From assembly GCA_002399505.1 (NCBI GenBank), contig DHDT01000073.1, forward strand, positions 22,247 to 37,626: 15,380 nt of DNA, given 5' to 3'. The notes under the pieces are model-generated. The model saw only the letters and a list, made by a program, of their open reading frames with translations. It did not search any database and was not told the origin of the DNA. A program made the position numbers and the translations under genes. Of this stretch, positions 1 to 6,835 are shown piece after piece; within the stretch, counting starts at the first letter, position 1; each line of letters starts with the position of its first letter. This DNA comes from Caryophanales bacterium UBA4869 (lineage in GTDB: Bacteria > Bacillota_I > Bacilli_A > RFN20 > CAG-288).

Positions 1-152
1 AGACCTGGGATGCCGTCATTGAGAAGGGTGCTATCATGTTCGAGATCGGCGGCGTCGCAGCTGCTGATGCCATGGAAGCTCTCCATCAGGCCGGCTACAA
101 GCTCTCCGTCACCAGCCGTGTCGTCAAGAAAGGCGAGGAGATCAAGTTATGA
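1..152 (+). CDS. rplP: 50S ribosomal protein L16, C-terminal fragment (5' end outside window)
   Basis: Reading from base 3, the first 49 codons give the end of L16, including the stretch IMFEIGGV and the closing [11 protein letters not shown]16 sits at the A-site/peptidyl-transferase region of the large subunit and helps position tRNA. The start lies upstream of the window, so only about the last third of the protein is visible. The TGA stop at 150-152 overlaps the rpmC start codon in an ATGA arrangement, which implies translational coupling. L16 followed by L29 and S17 is the standard S10-operon order, and this position supports the call as much as the residues do. Confidence 0.95.
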   Translation, partial: TWDAVIEKGAIMFEIGGVAAADAMEALHQAGYKLSVTSRVVKKGEEIKL

Positions 153-364
153 CAATTGAAGATGTAAGAAAATTATCTGATAAAGACCTCTCCGCTAAGG
201 TCTACGAACTGAAAGAGTCCCTCTTATCACTCCGCTTCCAGGCTAAGGCCGGTCAGCTCGATAACGGTGCGAAGATCACTTCCTGCCGCAAGGATATCGC
301 AAGATGTCTGACTGTCGAAAATGAACGTAAGAATGCTTCAGCTGCTAAAGCTGAGACTAAGTAA
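149..364 (+). CDS. rpmC: 50S ribosomal protein L29
   Basis: This 71-residue protein matches L29, a small two-helix protein beside the polypeptide exit tunnel that forms part of the docking area for trigger factor and the translocon. The family core is visible as [12 protein letters not shown] followed by GQLDN and [10 protein letters not shown]. The length is close to the usual 60-70 residues, with a short Ala/Lys-rich C-tail ([10 protein letters not shown]) that is slightly longer than common. The start overlaps the rplP stop by four bases, so it is probably translated by reinitiation; GGCGAGGAG just upstream may serve as the ribosome binding site. Confidence 0.96.
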   Translation: MTIEDVRKLSDKDLSAKVYELKESLLSLRFQAKAGQLDNGAKITSCRKDIARCLTVENERKNASAAKAETK

Positions 365-378
365 AGGAGGAGGTCACA

Positions 379-660
379 ATGGCTACTGAAAATGAACAGG
401 TCAATAAGACCTCTACTACTAGAAGACGCCTTCAGGGCACTGTCGTCTCTAACAAGATGGAGAAAACCATCGTTGTCGAGACTGAGAACTACAAAGCCCA
501 TCCTATCTACAAGAAGCGTGTCTCTATTCGTAAGAAGTACAAGGTAGATGACAGAAACAACAGCGCCAAGCCTGGCGATGTCGTTATCTTCGAGGAATGC
601 CGTCCTCTGTCCCACGATAAGCGTTTCCGTCTTGTCTCTATCGTGAAGAAGGGAGAGTAA
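379..660 (+). CDS. rpsQ: 30S ribosomal protein S17
   Basis: This 93-residue protein is S17, an OB-fold primary binder of 16S rRNA needed early in small-subunit assembly. Recognisable segments are [14 protein letters not shown] (about residues 20-33), [14 protein letters not shown] and the closing [14 protein letters not shown]. The N-terminus carries a Thr/Asn/Glu-rich lead a few residues longer than in Bacillus. A strong AAAGGAGGAGG site lies 5-6 bases before the ATG. It sits between rpmC and rplN in the canonical order, separated by 14 and 3 bases respectively. Confidence 0.97.
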   Translation: MATENEQVNKTSTTRRRLQGTVVSNKMEKTIVVETENYKAHPIYKKRVSIRKKYKVDDRNNSAKPGDVVIFEECRPLSHDKRFRLVSIVKKGE

Positions 661-663
661 TCC

Positions 664-1038
664 ATGGTTCAGAATGAAACTAACCTGGTGGTCGCCGATA
701 ATTCCGGAGCCCGTTCCGTCCGTGTCTTCCGTCTCTTAGGCGGAAGCTTCAGAAAGAGCGCTGGTGTCGGAGATGTCGTCGTCTGCGCTGTCAAGGATGC
801 TATTCCTAACGGCAAGGTCAAGAAGTCTGACGTCGTCAAAGGCGTCATCGTCCGTGTCAAGAAGGGTTATCAGAGAAAGGATGGTTCCACCATCCGCTTC
901 GATGACAATGCTGTGGTCCTCATCAACGAAGATGGTTCACCTAAGGGTACACGTGTATTCGGACCTGTTGCCCGTGAACTTCGTGAGAAGGGCGATAAGT
1001 ATATGAAGATCGTCTCATTGGCTACTGAGGTTCTTTAA
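664..1038 (+). CDS. rplN: 50S ribosomal protein L14
   Basis: This is L14, a subunit-interface protein contacting 16S rRNA and L19. The family signature VVADNSGA is at residues 9-16, and [15 protein letters not shown] lies near the end, followed by the typical [11 protein letters not shown] finish. At 124 residues it is two longer than the usual 122, apparently because of a small insertion (GDKY) before the terminal strand. Only three bases separate it from rpsQ. The GGGAG ribosome binding site (653-657) lies inside the end of rpsQ, so the two are probably translationally coupled. Confidence 0.97.
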   Translation: MVQNETNLVVADNSGARSVRVFRLLGGSFRKSAGVGDVVVCAVKDAIPNGKVKKSDVVKGVIVRVKKGYQRKDGSTIRFDDNAVVLINEDGSPKGTRVFGPVARELREKGDKYMKIVSLATEVL

Positions 1039-1058
1039 TCGCAAGGAGGATTGAATTA

Positions 1059-1367
1059 ATGAAAATCAAAACTGGCGATAAGGTAATCGTCATCAGCGGT
1101 GAATTCAAGGGCAAGACCGGCAAGGTCATCAAAGCCCTCCCCAAGGACAACCAAGTTGTCGTTGAGGGCATCAACGTCAAGAAGAAGCATGTTAAGCCTA
1201 CCCAGGCTGATCCTAAGGGTTCAGTCAAGGATATCACCTGCCCTATCTATGTCTCCAAAGTCGCTTTAGTCGATCCCAAGACCGGCAAAGCCACTAAGGT
1301 CGGATATAAGATGGAAGGTGATAAGAAAGTCCGCTTCGCTAAGAAGAGCGGTACTTCCATCAAGTAA
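1059..1367 (+). CDS. rplX: 50S ribosomal protein L24
   Basis: This 102-residue protein is L24, an assembly-initiator protein at the exit-tunnel rim. A KOW motif is clear at about residues 6-23 ([18 protein letters not shown]), followed by the conserved [13 protein letters not shown] and the [22 protein letters not shown] segment. Length is normal for bacteria. AAGGAGG lies about 9 bases before the ATG. It sits between rplN and rplE in standard order. Confidence 0.97.
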   Translation: MKIKTGDKVIVISGEFKGKTGKVIKALPKDNQVVVEGINVKKKHVKPTQADPKGSVKDITCPIYVSKVALVDPKTGKATKVGYKMEGDKKVRFAKKSGTSIK

Positions 1368-1378
1368 GGAGAGATATA

Positions 1379-1990
1379 ATGGCTGAAGAAAAGAAAAACG
1401 GTGTTTCCGTCAAAAAAGCTCACAACCAAGGCGCCCAGAAAGCTAAGTTCATCTCCCGTCTTGAGGAGAAGTACACTTCTGAAATAGCCCCGGCTATGAT
1501 GAAAGAATTCGGATATAAGTCCATCATGGAATGTCCGAAGCTTGTCAAAGTCATCCTCAATATGCGTTTAGGTGAGGCTGGCGGCAATGAGAAGAATGTT
1601 GAAGAAGCTGTCAAGGAAATGGAAACCATCTCCGGTCAGCATCCGATCGTCACTCGTGCTAAGAAGTCTATCGCTAACTTCAAGCTCCGTGAAGGAGTCC
1701 CCGTTGGCGTCAAGGTCACCTTAAGAAAGATCCGTATGTATGATTTCCTCGATAAATTCGTCTCTATCGATCTTCCCCGTGTTCGTGACTTCAGAGGTAT
1801 CAGTAAGGATTCCTTCGATGGACGTGGAAACTATTCCACCGGCATCAAGGAACAGCTCATCTTCCCCGAGATTCAGTATGATAAGGTCAGCCGTACCCAG
1901 GGTATGGATGTCATTATCGTCACGACCGCCACGACAGACAAAGAGGCATATTTCCTGCTTTCAAAGCTCGGAATGCCCTTTGTTAAGTAA
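1379..1990 (+). CDS. rplE: 50S ribosomal protein L5 with N-terminal extension
   Basis: This is L5, which binds 5S rRNA and forms the central-protuberance bridge to the small subunit. Core segments include [15 protein letters not shown] (residue 27 on), [32 protein letters not shown] and RDFRGI. The protein is 203 residues against roughly 179 in Bacillus and E. coli. The surplus is an N-terminal basic, polar stretch of about 26 residues ([13 protein letters not shown] onward). The start is supported by AAGGAGAG about 7 bases upstream. The next in-frame Met pair is at residues 40-41, inside the conserved core, so the extension is very probably translated. Confidence 0.96.
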   Translation: MAEEKKNGVSVKKAHNQGAQKAKFISRLEEKYTSEIAPAMMKEFGYKSIMECPKLVKVILNMRLGEAGGNEKNVEEAVKEMETISGQHPIVTRAKKSIANFKLREGVPVGVKVTLRKIRMYDFLDKFVSIDLPRVRDFRGISKDSFDGRGNYSTGIKEQLIFPEIQYDKVSRTQGMDVIIVTTATTDKEAYFLLSKLGMPFVK

Positions 1991-2005
1991 AGGAGGAGTT
2001 AATCG

Positions 2006-2191
2006 ATGGCAAGAAAAGCATTGATCGTCAAATGCGCTAAGCCGGCTAAGTATTCCACTAGGAAATACAACCGCTGCTCACGCTGTGGACGTGTTCACGG
2101 AATCATCAAACAGTTCGGCATCTGCCGTATCTGTCTTCGTGAAATGGCATATAAGGGCGAAATCCCCGGTATGCATAAGTCTAGCTGGTAA
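2006..2191 (+). CDS. rpsN: 30S ribosomal protein S14, zinc-binding (C+) type
   Basis: This 61-residue protein is the short zinc-ribbon form of S14, a late-assembling protein of the 30S head. The four zinc ligands are visible as C24-x2-C27 and C40-x2-C43. The ending [10 protein letters not shown] is characteristic of the short form. Its place between rplE and rpsH is the normal spc-operon slot in Bacillota. AAAGGAGGAG precedes the ATG. A zinc-independent paralogue, if the genome has one, is not in this window. Confidence 0.97.
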   Translation: MARKALIVKCAKPAKYSTRKYNRCSRCGRVHGIIKQFGICRICLREMAYKGEIPGMHKSSW

Positions 2192-2214
2192 AGAAGAAAG
2201 GAGAACAAAGAATT

Positions 2215-2616
2215 ATGGTTAATGATACCATCGCTGATATGCTCACCCGCATCCGCAACGCAAATCTCAGCAAATCCGAATCCGTCGCTCTCCCGACTTC
2301 CAAGACCAACGAACAGATCGCCAAAATCCTCAAAAATGAGGGTTTCATCAACGATTTCGCCGTTTCTCAGGAAGAGGGAAAGCCTTACAAGACTTTAACT
2401 CTTAATCTGAAGTACGATTCACGCGGCAACCGTGTTATCACCGGTATCCGCAGAATATCCAAGCCGGGTTTACGTGTCACTGTCTCTGCCGACAAGCTTC
2501 CCAGAGTCTTAAATGGCTTAGGAATCGCTATCATCTCTACTTCCAGCGGCATCATGACTGACAAGCATGCTCGTAAGATCAACGTTGGCGGCGAAGTGCT
2601 CGCCTACGTCTGGTAA
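2215..2616 (+). CDS. rpsH: 30S ribosomal protein S8
   Basis: This is S8, a primary 16S rRNA binder in the central domain and, in E. coli, the translational autorepressor of the spc operon. The N-terminus [16 protein letters not shown] and the C-terminal signature [14 protein letters not shown] followed by GGEVLAYVW are unmistakable. At 133 residues it has the usual length. AAAGGAG lies about 10 bases upstream of the ATG. I did not identify an S8-binding mRNA hairpin upstream, so autoregulation is not demonstrated here. Confidence 0.97.
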   Translation: MVNDTIADMLTRIRNANLSKSESVALPTSKTNEQIAKILKNEGFINDFAVSQEEGKPYKTLTLNLKYDSRGNRVITGIRRISKPGLRVTVSADKLPRVLNGLGIAIISTSSGIMTDKHARKINVGGEVLAYVW

Positions 2617-2630
2617 GGAGGGGTTTGGAA

Positions 2631-3200
2631 ATGTCAAGAATCGGAAGAATGCCTATCGCCATCCCGGAAGGCGTCACCATCACAGTCAACAACAATGTCG
2701 TGACCGTCAAGGGACCTAAAGGCGAACTTACTAACAAGTTTAATCAGCATCTTGGCTTCGAGACCAAAGATGGCCACTTCCATGTCACTCGTCCTAATGA
2801 TTCCATTAAGATGAGAATGAATCATGGTACTGCCCGTGCCCTTATCAATGATATGGTCAACGGTGTCACAACTGGCTTCACCAAGACTCTCGAAATCAAG
2901 GGTGTCGGTTATCGTGGTGAGATGAGAGGAAATGATCTCGTCTTACACGTTGGCCACTCTCATGAAGATGTCGTCCATCCTATCGATGGCATCGCCATCT
3001 CCATCAAACAGGCTTTCATTACCGTTACCGGTATTGATAAGCAGAAAGTCGGACAGATGGCTGCAGTCATCAGACATGTCCGCAAACCTGAATGCTATCA
3101 TGGCAAAGGTATCCGTTATCAGGGTGAGGTTGTCGTACTTCGTCAGCCCGCTTCTGCTAAGAAGTCTGCTGTCGGTGCTGCTGCTCCGGCTGCTAAGTAA
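2631..3200 (+). CDS. rplF: 50S ribosomal protein L6
   Basis: This is L6, which lies near the sarcin-ricin loop and factor-binding centre. It begins with the standard MSRIGRMPIAIPEGV and carries the conserved LEIKGVGYR and IRHVRKPECYHGKGIRY segments. I chose the ATG at 2631 over the in-frame TTG at 2625 because it gives the family N-terminus and sits 7-8 bases after AAGGAGGGG. The 189-residue product is a little longer than the usual 178-184 because of an Ala/Lys-rich tail ending GAAAPAAK. The gene follows rpsH by 14 bases. Confidence 0.97.
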   Translation: MSRIGRMPIAIPEGVTITVNNNVVTVKGPKGELTNKFNQHLGFETKDGHFHVTRPNDSIKMRMNHGTARALINDMVNGVTTGFTKTLEIKGVGYRGEMRGNDLVLHVGHSHEDVVHPIDGIAISIKQAFITVTGIDKQKVGQMAAVIRHVRKPECYHGKGIRYQGEVVVLRQPASAKKSAVGAAAPAAK

Positions 3201-3214
3201 AGGAGGAGAAATTA

Positions 3215-3571
3215 ATGTATACTGCTTTTGACAGAAATGCACAAAGATTACATCGTCACGTCAGAATCAGAGCTAAGGTCTCCGGAACTGCTGATCGTCC
3301 TAGGATCTCAGTGTTCCGTTCCAACAAGTTCATCTATGCTGCTCTGATCGATGATGTCGCTCATAAGACTCTCTGCTCCTCTAGTAGCGCTAAGCTCAGT
3401 TTAGACAATCCCTCAAACGTCGCTGCTGCTACGGCTGTCGGTGAAGACTTAGCCAAAAAGGCTAAGGACCTCAAGATTGCCAAGGCTGTCTTCGATCGTT
3501 CCGGCTATCTCTATCACGGTCAGGTGAAAGCCCTGGCTGATGCCTGCCGCGAAGGCGGCTTAGCCTTCTAA
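3215..3571 (+). CDS. rplR: 50S ribosomal protein L18
   Basis: This 118-residue protein is L18, which with L5 binds 5S rRNA and anchors it in the central protuberance. Typical segments are RPRISVFRSNKFIYAALIDD in the first half and AKKAKDLKIAKAVFDRSGYLYHG in overlapping pieces through the second half; it ends with the usual EGGLAF. Length is normal. AAAGGAGGAG lies about 8 bases before the ATG. It lies between rplF and rpsE as in other bacteria. Confidence 0.97.
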   Translation: MYTAFDRNAQRLHRHVRIRAKVSGTADRPRISVFRSNKFIYAALIDDVAHKTLCSSSSAKLSLDNPSNVAAATAVGEDLAKKAKDLKIAKAVFDRSGYLYHGQVKALADACREGGLAF

Positions 3572-3581
3572 GGAGAAGAAC

Positions 3582-4262
3582 ATGGAAGAAAACAAAAATA
3601 TTGCTCCGGCCAGTGCCGGTGCCGCTAAGACTGATTCTGCTAACCATTCCGCCCGTCCCAATGGCCGCTATAACAATGGCGGACGTCCTCAGGGACAGAG
3701 AGATGGCCGCAAATTCGGAAACCGCGGACGCTTTGGAAGAAGAGACGAGGAGAAGCTCTATGACGAGAAAGTCGTCAAGATCTCCCGTGTTGCTAAGGTC
3801 ATCAAGGGCGGCAAGCGTGTCAGATTCACTGCTTTAGTCGTCATCGGCGACCACAAGGGCAAATTCGGCTATGGCTTAGGAAAGTCCAACGAAGTTCCGG
3901 ATGCCATCAAGAAGGCTCTTGCCGCAGCTAGAAAGAATATGTTCAAGATTTCGATCGCCAAGGGCGATACCATCACTCATACCGTTATCGGTCACTTCGG
4001 AGCTACTAAGGTCTTCTTAAAACCTGCTCCTGCCGGTACTGGATTGATCGCCGGTGGTGCTGTCCGTGCCATCTTAGAGTTATCAGGCGTCAAGAACGTC
4101 TTCTCCAAGATCTATGGCAGCCGCACTCAGAACAACTGTGTCAGAGCCACCGTCGATGGCTTAGGACAGCTCAAGACATTCGCTAATGTCCAGCTTGTCC
4201 GTCACGGCGTTGATATTAACAAGAATGCTGAAGAAGCCGCCAAGGCTCCTGAAGCCAAGTAA
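3582..4262 (+). CDS. rpsE: 30S ribosomal protein S5 with Arg/Gly-rich N-terminal extension
   Basis: S5 helps form the mRNA entry channel and the decoding-fidelity region of the 30S subunit. The core starts around residue 56, with VAKVIKGGKRVRFTALVV (the loop associated with spectinomycin binding looks normal), then GYGLGKSNEVPDAI, and GTGLIAGGAVRAILE. The protein is 226 residues against about 166 in relatives. Residues 1-54 are extra: a low-complexity Ala/Asn/Ser lead, then residues 25-54 with nine Arg and eight Gly in thirty positions. AAGGAG lies about 7 bases before the ATG, and no alternative start was seen before the core. The C-tail (NAEEAAKAPEAK) also differs from the usual ending. A normally adjacent rpmD is absent downstream. 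Confidence 0.96.
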   Translation: MEENKNIAPASAGAAKTDSANHSARPNGRYNNGGRPQGQRDGRKFGNRGRFGRRDEEKLYDEKVVKISRVAKVIKGGKRVRFTALVVIGDHKGKFGYGLGKSNEVPDAIKKALAAARKNMFKISIAKGDTITHTVIGHFGATKVFLKPAPAGTGLIAGGAVRAILELSGVKNVFSKIYGSRTQNNCVRATVDGLGQLKTFANVQLVRHGVDINKNAEEAAKAPEAK

Positions 4263-4276
4263 GGAGGAGTATACCA

Positions 4277-4810
4277 ATGGAATTAAGCAATCTTAAGATC
4301 GCCAAAGGTTCCCGTCACTTACCCAAGAGAGTCGGTTTAGGTATCGGCTCTGGTATGGGAAAGACCTCCACCAGAGGTCAAAAAGGTCAGGGTGCCCGTC
4401 AGGGACGTAAGGTTCCTGAAGGTTTCGAAGGCGGACAGTTACCTCTTTACAGACGTCTGCCTAAGCATGGCTTCACTTCACCTAACCGCGTCGCTTACTT
4501 ACCCGTCAACATTGAGGATTTAGAAGAAGTCTTCGAGGATGGCGCTGTCATCAACAACATCACCTTAGTCTGCGCTGGAATCATCAAGAACTTCAACAAT
4601 CCTATCAAGGTCTTAGGAAAGGGCAAACTCACTAAGAAGTTCGCCATCTCCGCTCAGGCCTTCTCTAAAGGTGCTAAGGAAAGCATCGAAAACGCCGGTG
4701 GCAAGGCTGAAGTCCTTACTCTTAAGGATGCCAGAATCGCCGCTCGTGAGTATCTTGCCAAATTAGATGCCGCTGATTCTCAAAACGAAAAGGTTTCTGA
4801 GGACAAGTAA
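4277..4810 (+). CDS. rplO: 50S ribosomal protein L15 with C-terminal extension
   Basis: L15 is a late-assembly 23S rRNA binder with a long Gly/Arg-rich N-terminal tail, seen here as KTSTRGQKGQGAR and GFEGGQLPLYRRLPK. The family core ends at NAGGKAEVL (about residue 147), where most bacterial L15 proteins stop. This one continues for about 30 residues with an amphipathic-looking, charged tail ending NEKVSEDK, for 177 residues in total. AAGGAGGAG precedes the ATG. It directly follows rpsE with a 14-base gap where rpmD would normally lie. Its TAA overlaps the secY ATG by one base (TAATG), indicating coupling. Confidence 0.96.
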   Translation: MELSNLKIAKGSRHLPKRVGLGIGSGMGKTSTRGQKGQGARQGRKVPEGFEGGQLPLYRRLPKHGFTSPNRVAYLPVNIEDLEEVFEDGAVINNITLVCAGIIKNFNNPIKVLGKGKLTKKFAISAQAFSKGAKESIENAGGKAEVLTLKDARIAAREYLAKLDAADSQNEKVSEDK

Positions 4811-6150
4811 TGAAAAAGGTAGCCGCATTTTTCCATAACAAGGAAGTTCTTAACCGTGTACTATTTACGTTAGCAATTTTCCTTGTCTTCAGAATCGGAT
4901 CGGCTATCACAGTTCCGGGTGTCACTGTCAAAGAGGACATCTGGAGCGACACCACTTCCAATTTCTCACTGCTGAATATGATGGGTGGCGGCGCACTTCA
5001 GAACTTCTCTATTCTTGCGTTAGGTGTCTCACCTTACATCACCTCCCAGATTATCGTTCAGCTGTTATCGATGGATGTACTTCCATCCCTGACATCAATG
5101 ACAAAGGAAGGCGAAACCGGAAGAAAGAAATTAGACGTTGTCACCAGAATGCTCTCAGTCGTCTTAGCCGCCGTTCAGGCTTATGGTATTATCGTCTCTC
5201 TCTCCAACTCCGATGGCATCAGCTTAGCTGATACTTCGGCCTGGGGATATGCCAAGATCATCATCTTCATGGTGGCTGGCACGATGATGCTTAACTGGAT
5301 GGGTGACCAGGTGACTGACAAGGGTATCGGAAACGGTATCTCCATGCTGATCTTCGCTGGTATCGTCTCTTCTCTTCCTAGCCAGATAACCACTGCTTTC
5401 ACTACTTACTTAGGCGACAAGGTCAATACAGGTGATGCTACTCTGATTCTTGAAGGATCAGTTCAAATCGCAGTCTATCTCCTAGCGTTCATCCTTATCG
5501 TGGTCTTCGTTACCTTCATTGAGAAATCAGTTAGAAAGCTGCCAGTCAGCCACTCTAACACGAGTCAGTCTACTGACTCCAATTCTATTCAGTCCTCCTT
5601 CCTTCCCATCAAGGTCAATGCCAGTTCCGTCATGCCTGTCATCTTCGCTTCCTCTATCATGGTTGCGCCTTCGATTGTCATCTCCCTCTTCTCCGGTGGT
5701 GATACACCTGCCTGGGCTAAAACCCTCGAAGATGTCTTCAACTATCAGAAGATGACTCAGATGACCGACAGTTTCTCCTTCCCCTGGGGTCCCATCATCT
5801 ACGCTGTGCTCATCATCGCCTTCTCCTACTTCTATTCACAGCTGCAGATCAATCCTGAGAGAATAGCTGAGAACTTCCAGTCGAGCGGCACTTACATCAC
5901 CGGCATCAAGCCCGGAACTGAAACCGAAAGATACATCTCGAGAATATTGAGCCGTATCACCTTCATCGGAAGCTTATCCCTTACCATCATCGCCTTGATT
6001 CCTGTCATCTTATCCCTGACAGGAGCTGTTCCCTCTTCCTTGTCTTTAGGCGGTACTGGTCTCATCATCGTCGTCGGCGTCGCTCTCGAAATCAACAACC
6101 AGATATCGGGAATCTTAGCCGGTCACGGTTATGCTGAAAGCGAAATGTAA
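4810..6150 (+). CDS. secY: Preprotein translocase channel subunit SecY, with atypical cytosolic loops
   Basis: SecY is the membrane pore of the Sec translocon. The 446-residue product has the family's ten-segment hydrophobic pattern and hallmark stretches: GGGALQNFSILALGVSPYI (residues 59-77), GNGISMLIFAGI, LPIKVN and FASSIM. The start overlaps the rplO stop by one base. Several features are odd. The loop between TM6 and TM7 (C4) keeps R242-K243 but replaces the usual basic YAKR/GR region with residues 247-263, eight of them Ser and none Lys or Arg. The C5 loop reads TGIKPG instead of the usual PGIRPG (K367). The C-tail ends GHGYAESEM rather than in a basic KRHYRGF-like tail. The rest looks intact and functional. 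It is the only secY in the window. Confidence 0.96.
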   Translation: MKKVAAFFHNKEVLNRVLFTLAIFLVFRIGSAITVPGVTVKEDIWSDTTSNFSLLNMMGGGALQNFSILALGVSPYITSQIIVQLLSMDVLPSLTSMTKEGETGRKKLDVVTRMLSVVLAAVQAYGIIVSLSNSDGISLADTSAWGYAKIIIFMVAGTMMLNWMGDQVTDKGIGNGISMLIFAGIVSSLPSQITTAFTTYLGDKVNTGDATLILEGSVQIAVYLLAFILIVVFVTFIEKSVRKLPVSHSNTSQSTDSNSIQSSFLPIKVNASSVMPVIFASSIMVAPSIVISLFSGGDTPAWAKTLEDVFNYQKMTQMTDSFSFPWGPIIYAVLIIAFSYFYSQLQINPERIAENFQSSGTYITGIKPGTETERYISRILSRITFIGSLSLTIIALIPVILSLTGAVPSSLSLGGTGLIIVVGVALEINNQISGILAGHGYAESEM

Positions 6151-6163
6151 AGGAGAAAACTGA

Positions 6164-6835
6164 ATGAAAAATCTGAATCATCCGTTGAATATTATCCTTA
6201 TGGGTCCCCCTGCCGCTGGCAAGGGAACCCAATCCGAGCTTATCGTCAGAGAATTCGGCATCCCTCACATCTCCACTGGCGATATGTTCCGCAGCGCTAT
6301 CGAGAACAAGACCAAACTCGGTTTGGAGGCTCAGGCCTTCATCTCCGAAGGAAAGCTTGTTCCTGACAGTGTCACCATCGGCCTTGTCGAAGAGAGATTA
6401 GGCCAGAAAGACTGCGAGAAGGGATTCCTCCTCGATGGCTTCCCCCGTACCATTCCTCAGGCTGAAGCCCTAGAGAAGATGTTAGGCTCTCAGAACAGAA
6501 AGCTTAGCAAAGTCATCCTTCTTGTCGCTGACGATAAGGAGTTAGTGGAACGCATTTCTTCCCGTCGTGTCTGCCCTAAATGCGGTGCCTCCTATAACTT
6601 GAAGACCAAGAAGCCTCAAAAGGACGGAATCTGTGACAGCTGCGGTTCTGAATTGATCCAGCGTCCTGATGACCGTGCTGAGAGCTTCGTTGTCCGTCTT
6701 GACGCCTACAGCTCTAAGACCCTTCCGCTTGTTGAATTCTACAAGAAGAAAGGCATCTTGGCTGAAGTTGACGCCCTCAAGGACATCGATGAGGTCTTCG
6801 CTGATGTTGATAAGGTACTTTCAGAGGCCAAGTGA
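6164..6835 (+). CDS. adk: Adenylate kinase, zinc-binding LID type
   Basis: The enzyme interconverts ATP plus AMP with two ADP in the cytosol. Visible motifs are the P-loop GPPAAGKGT (residues 14-22), STGDMFR (37-43) and DGFPRT (91-96). The LID domain carries four cysteines, C137-x2-C140 and C157-x2-C160, the structural zinc site common in Gram-positive enzymes. At 223 residues it is a long-form Adk. AAAGGAG lies about 9 bases upstream of the ATG. It sits between secY and map, the standard Bacillota position. The P-loop has PPAAGKGT where most Adk have PGAGKGT, a mild variation. Confidence 0.97.
   Translation: MKNLNHPLNIILMGPPAAGKGTQSELIVREFGIPHISTGDMFRSAIENKTKLGLEAQAFISEGKLVPDSVTIGLVEERLGQKDCEKGFLLDGFPRTIPQAEALEKMLGSQNRKLSKVILLVADDKELVERISSRRVCPKCGASYNLKTKKPQKDGICDSCGSELIQRPDDRAESFVVRLDAYSSKTLPLVEFYKKKGILAEVDALKDIDEVFADVDKVLSEAK

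Noticed and set aside
253..615. 120-codon minus-strand open frame opposite rpmC and rpsQ
   Set aside because: It lies wholly antisense to two clear ribosomal genes, resembles no family and has no credible ribosome binding site.
2625..2630. TTG at 2625 as an upstream start for rplF
   Set aside because: The ATG at 2631 gives the canonical MSRIGRMPI N-terminus and a better distance from AAGGAGGGG.
2943..3242. 99-codon open frames on both strands over the end of rplF
   Set aside because: Both are out-of-frame readings of rplF and rplR without independent start signals.
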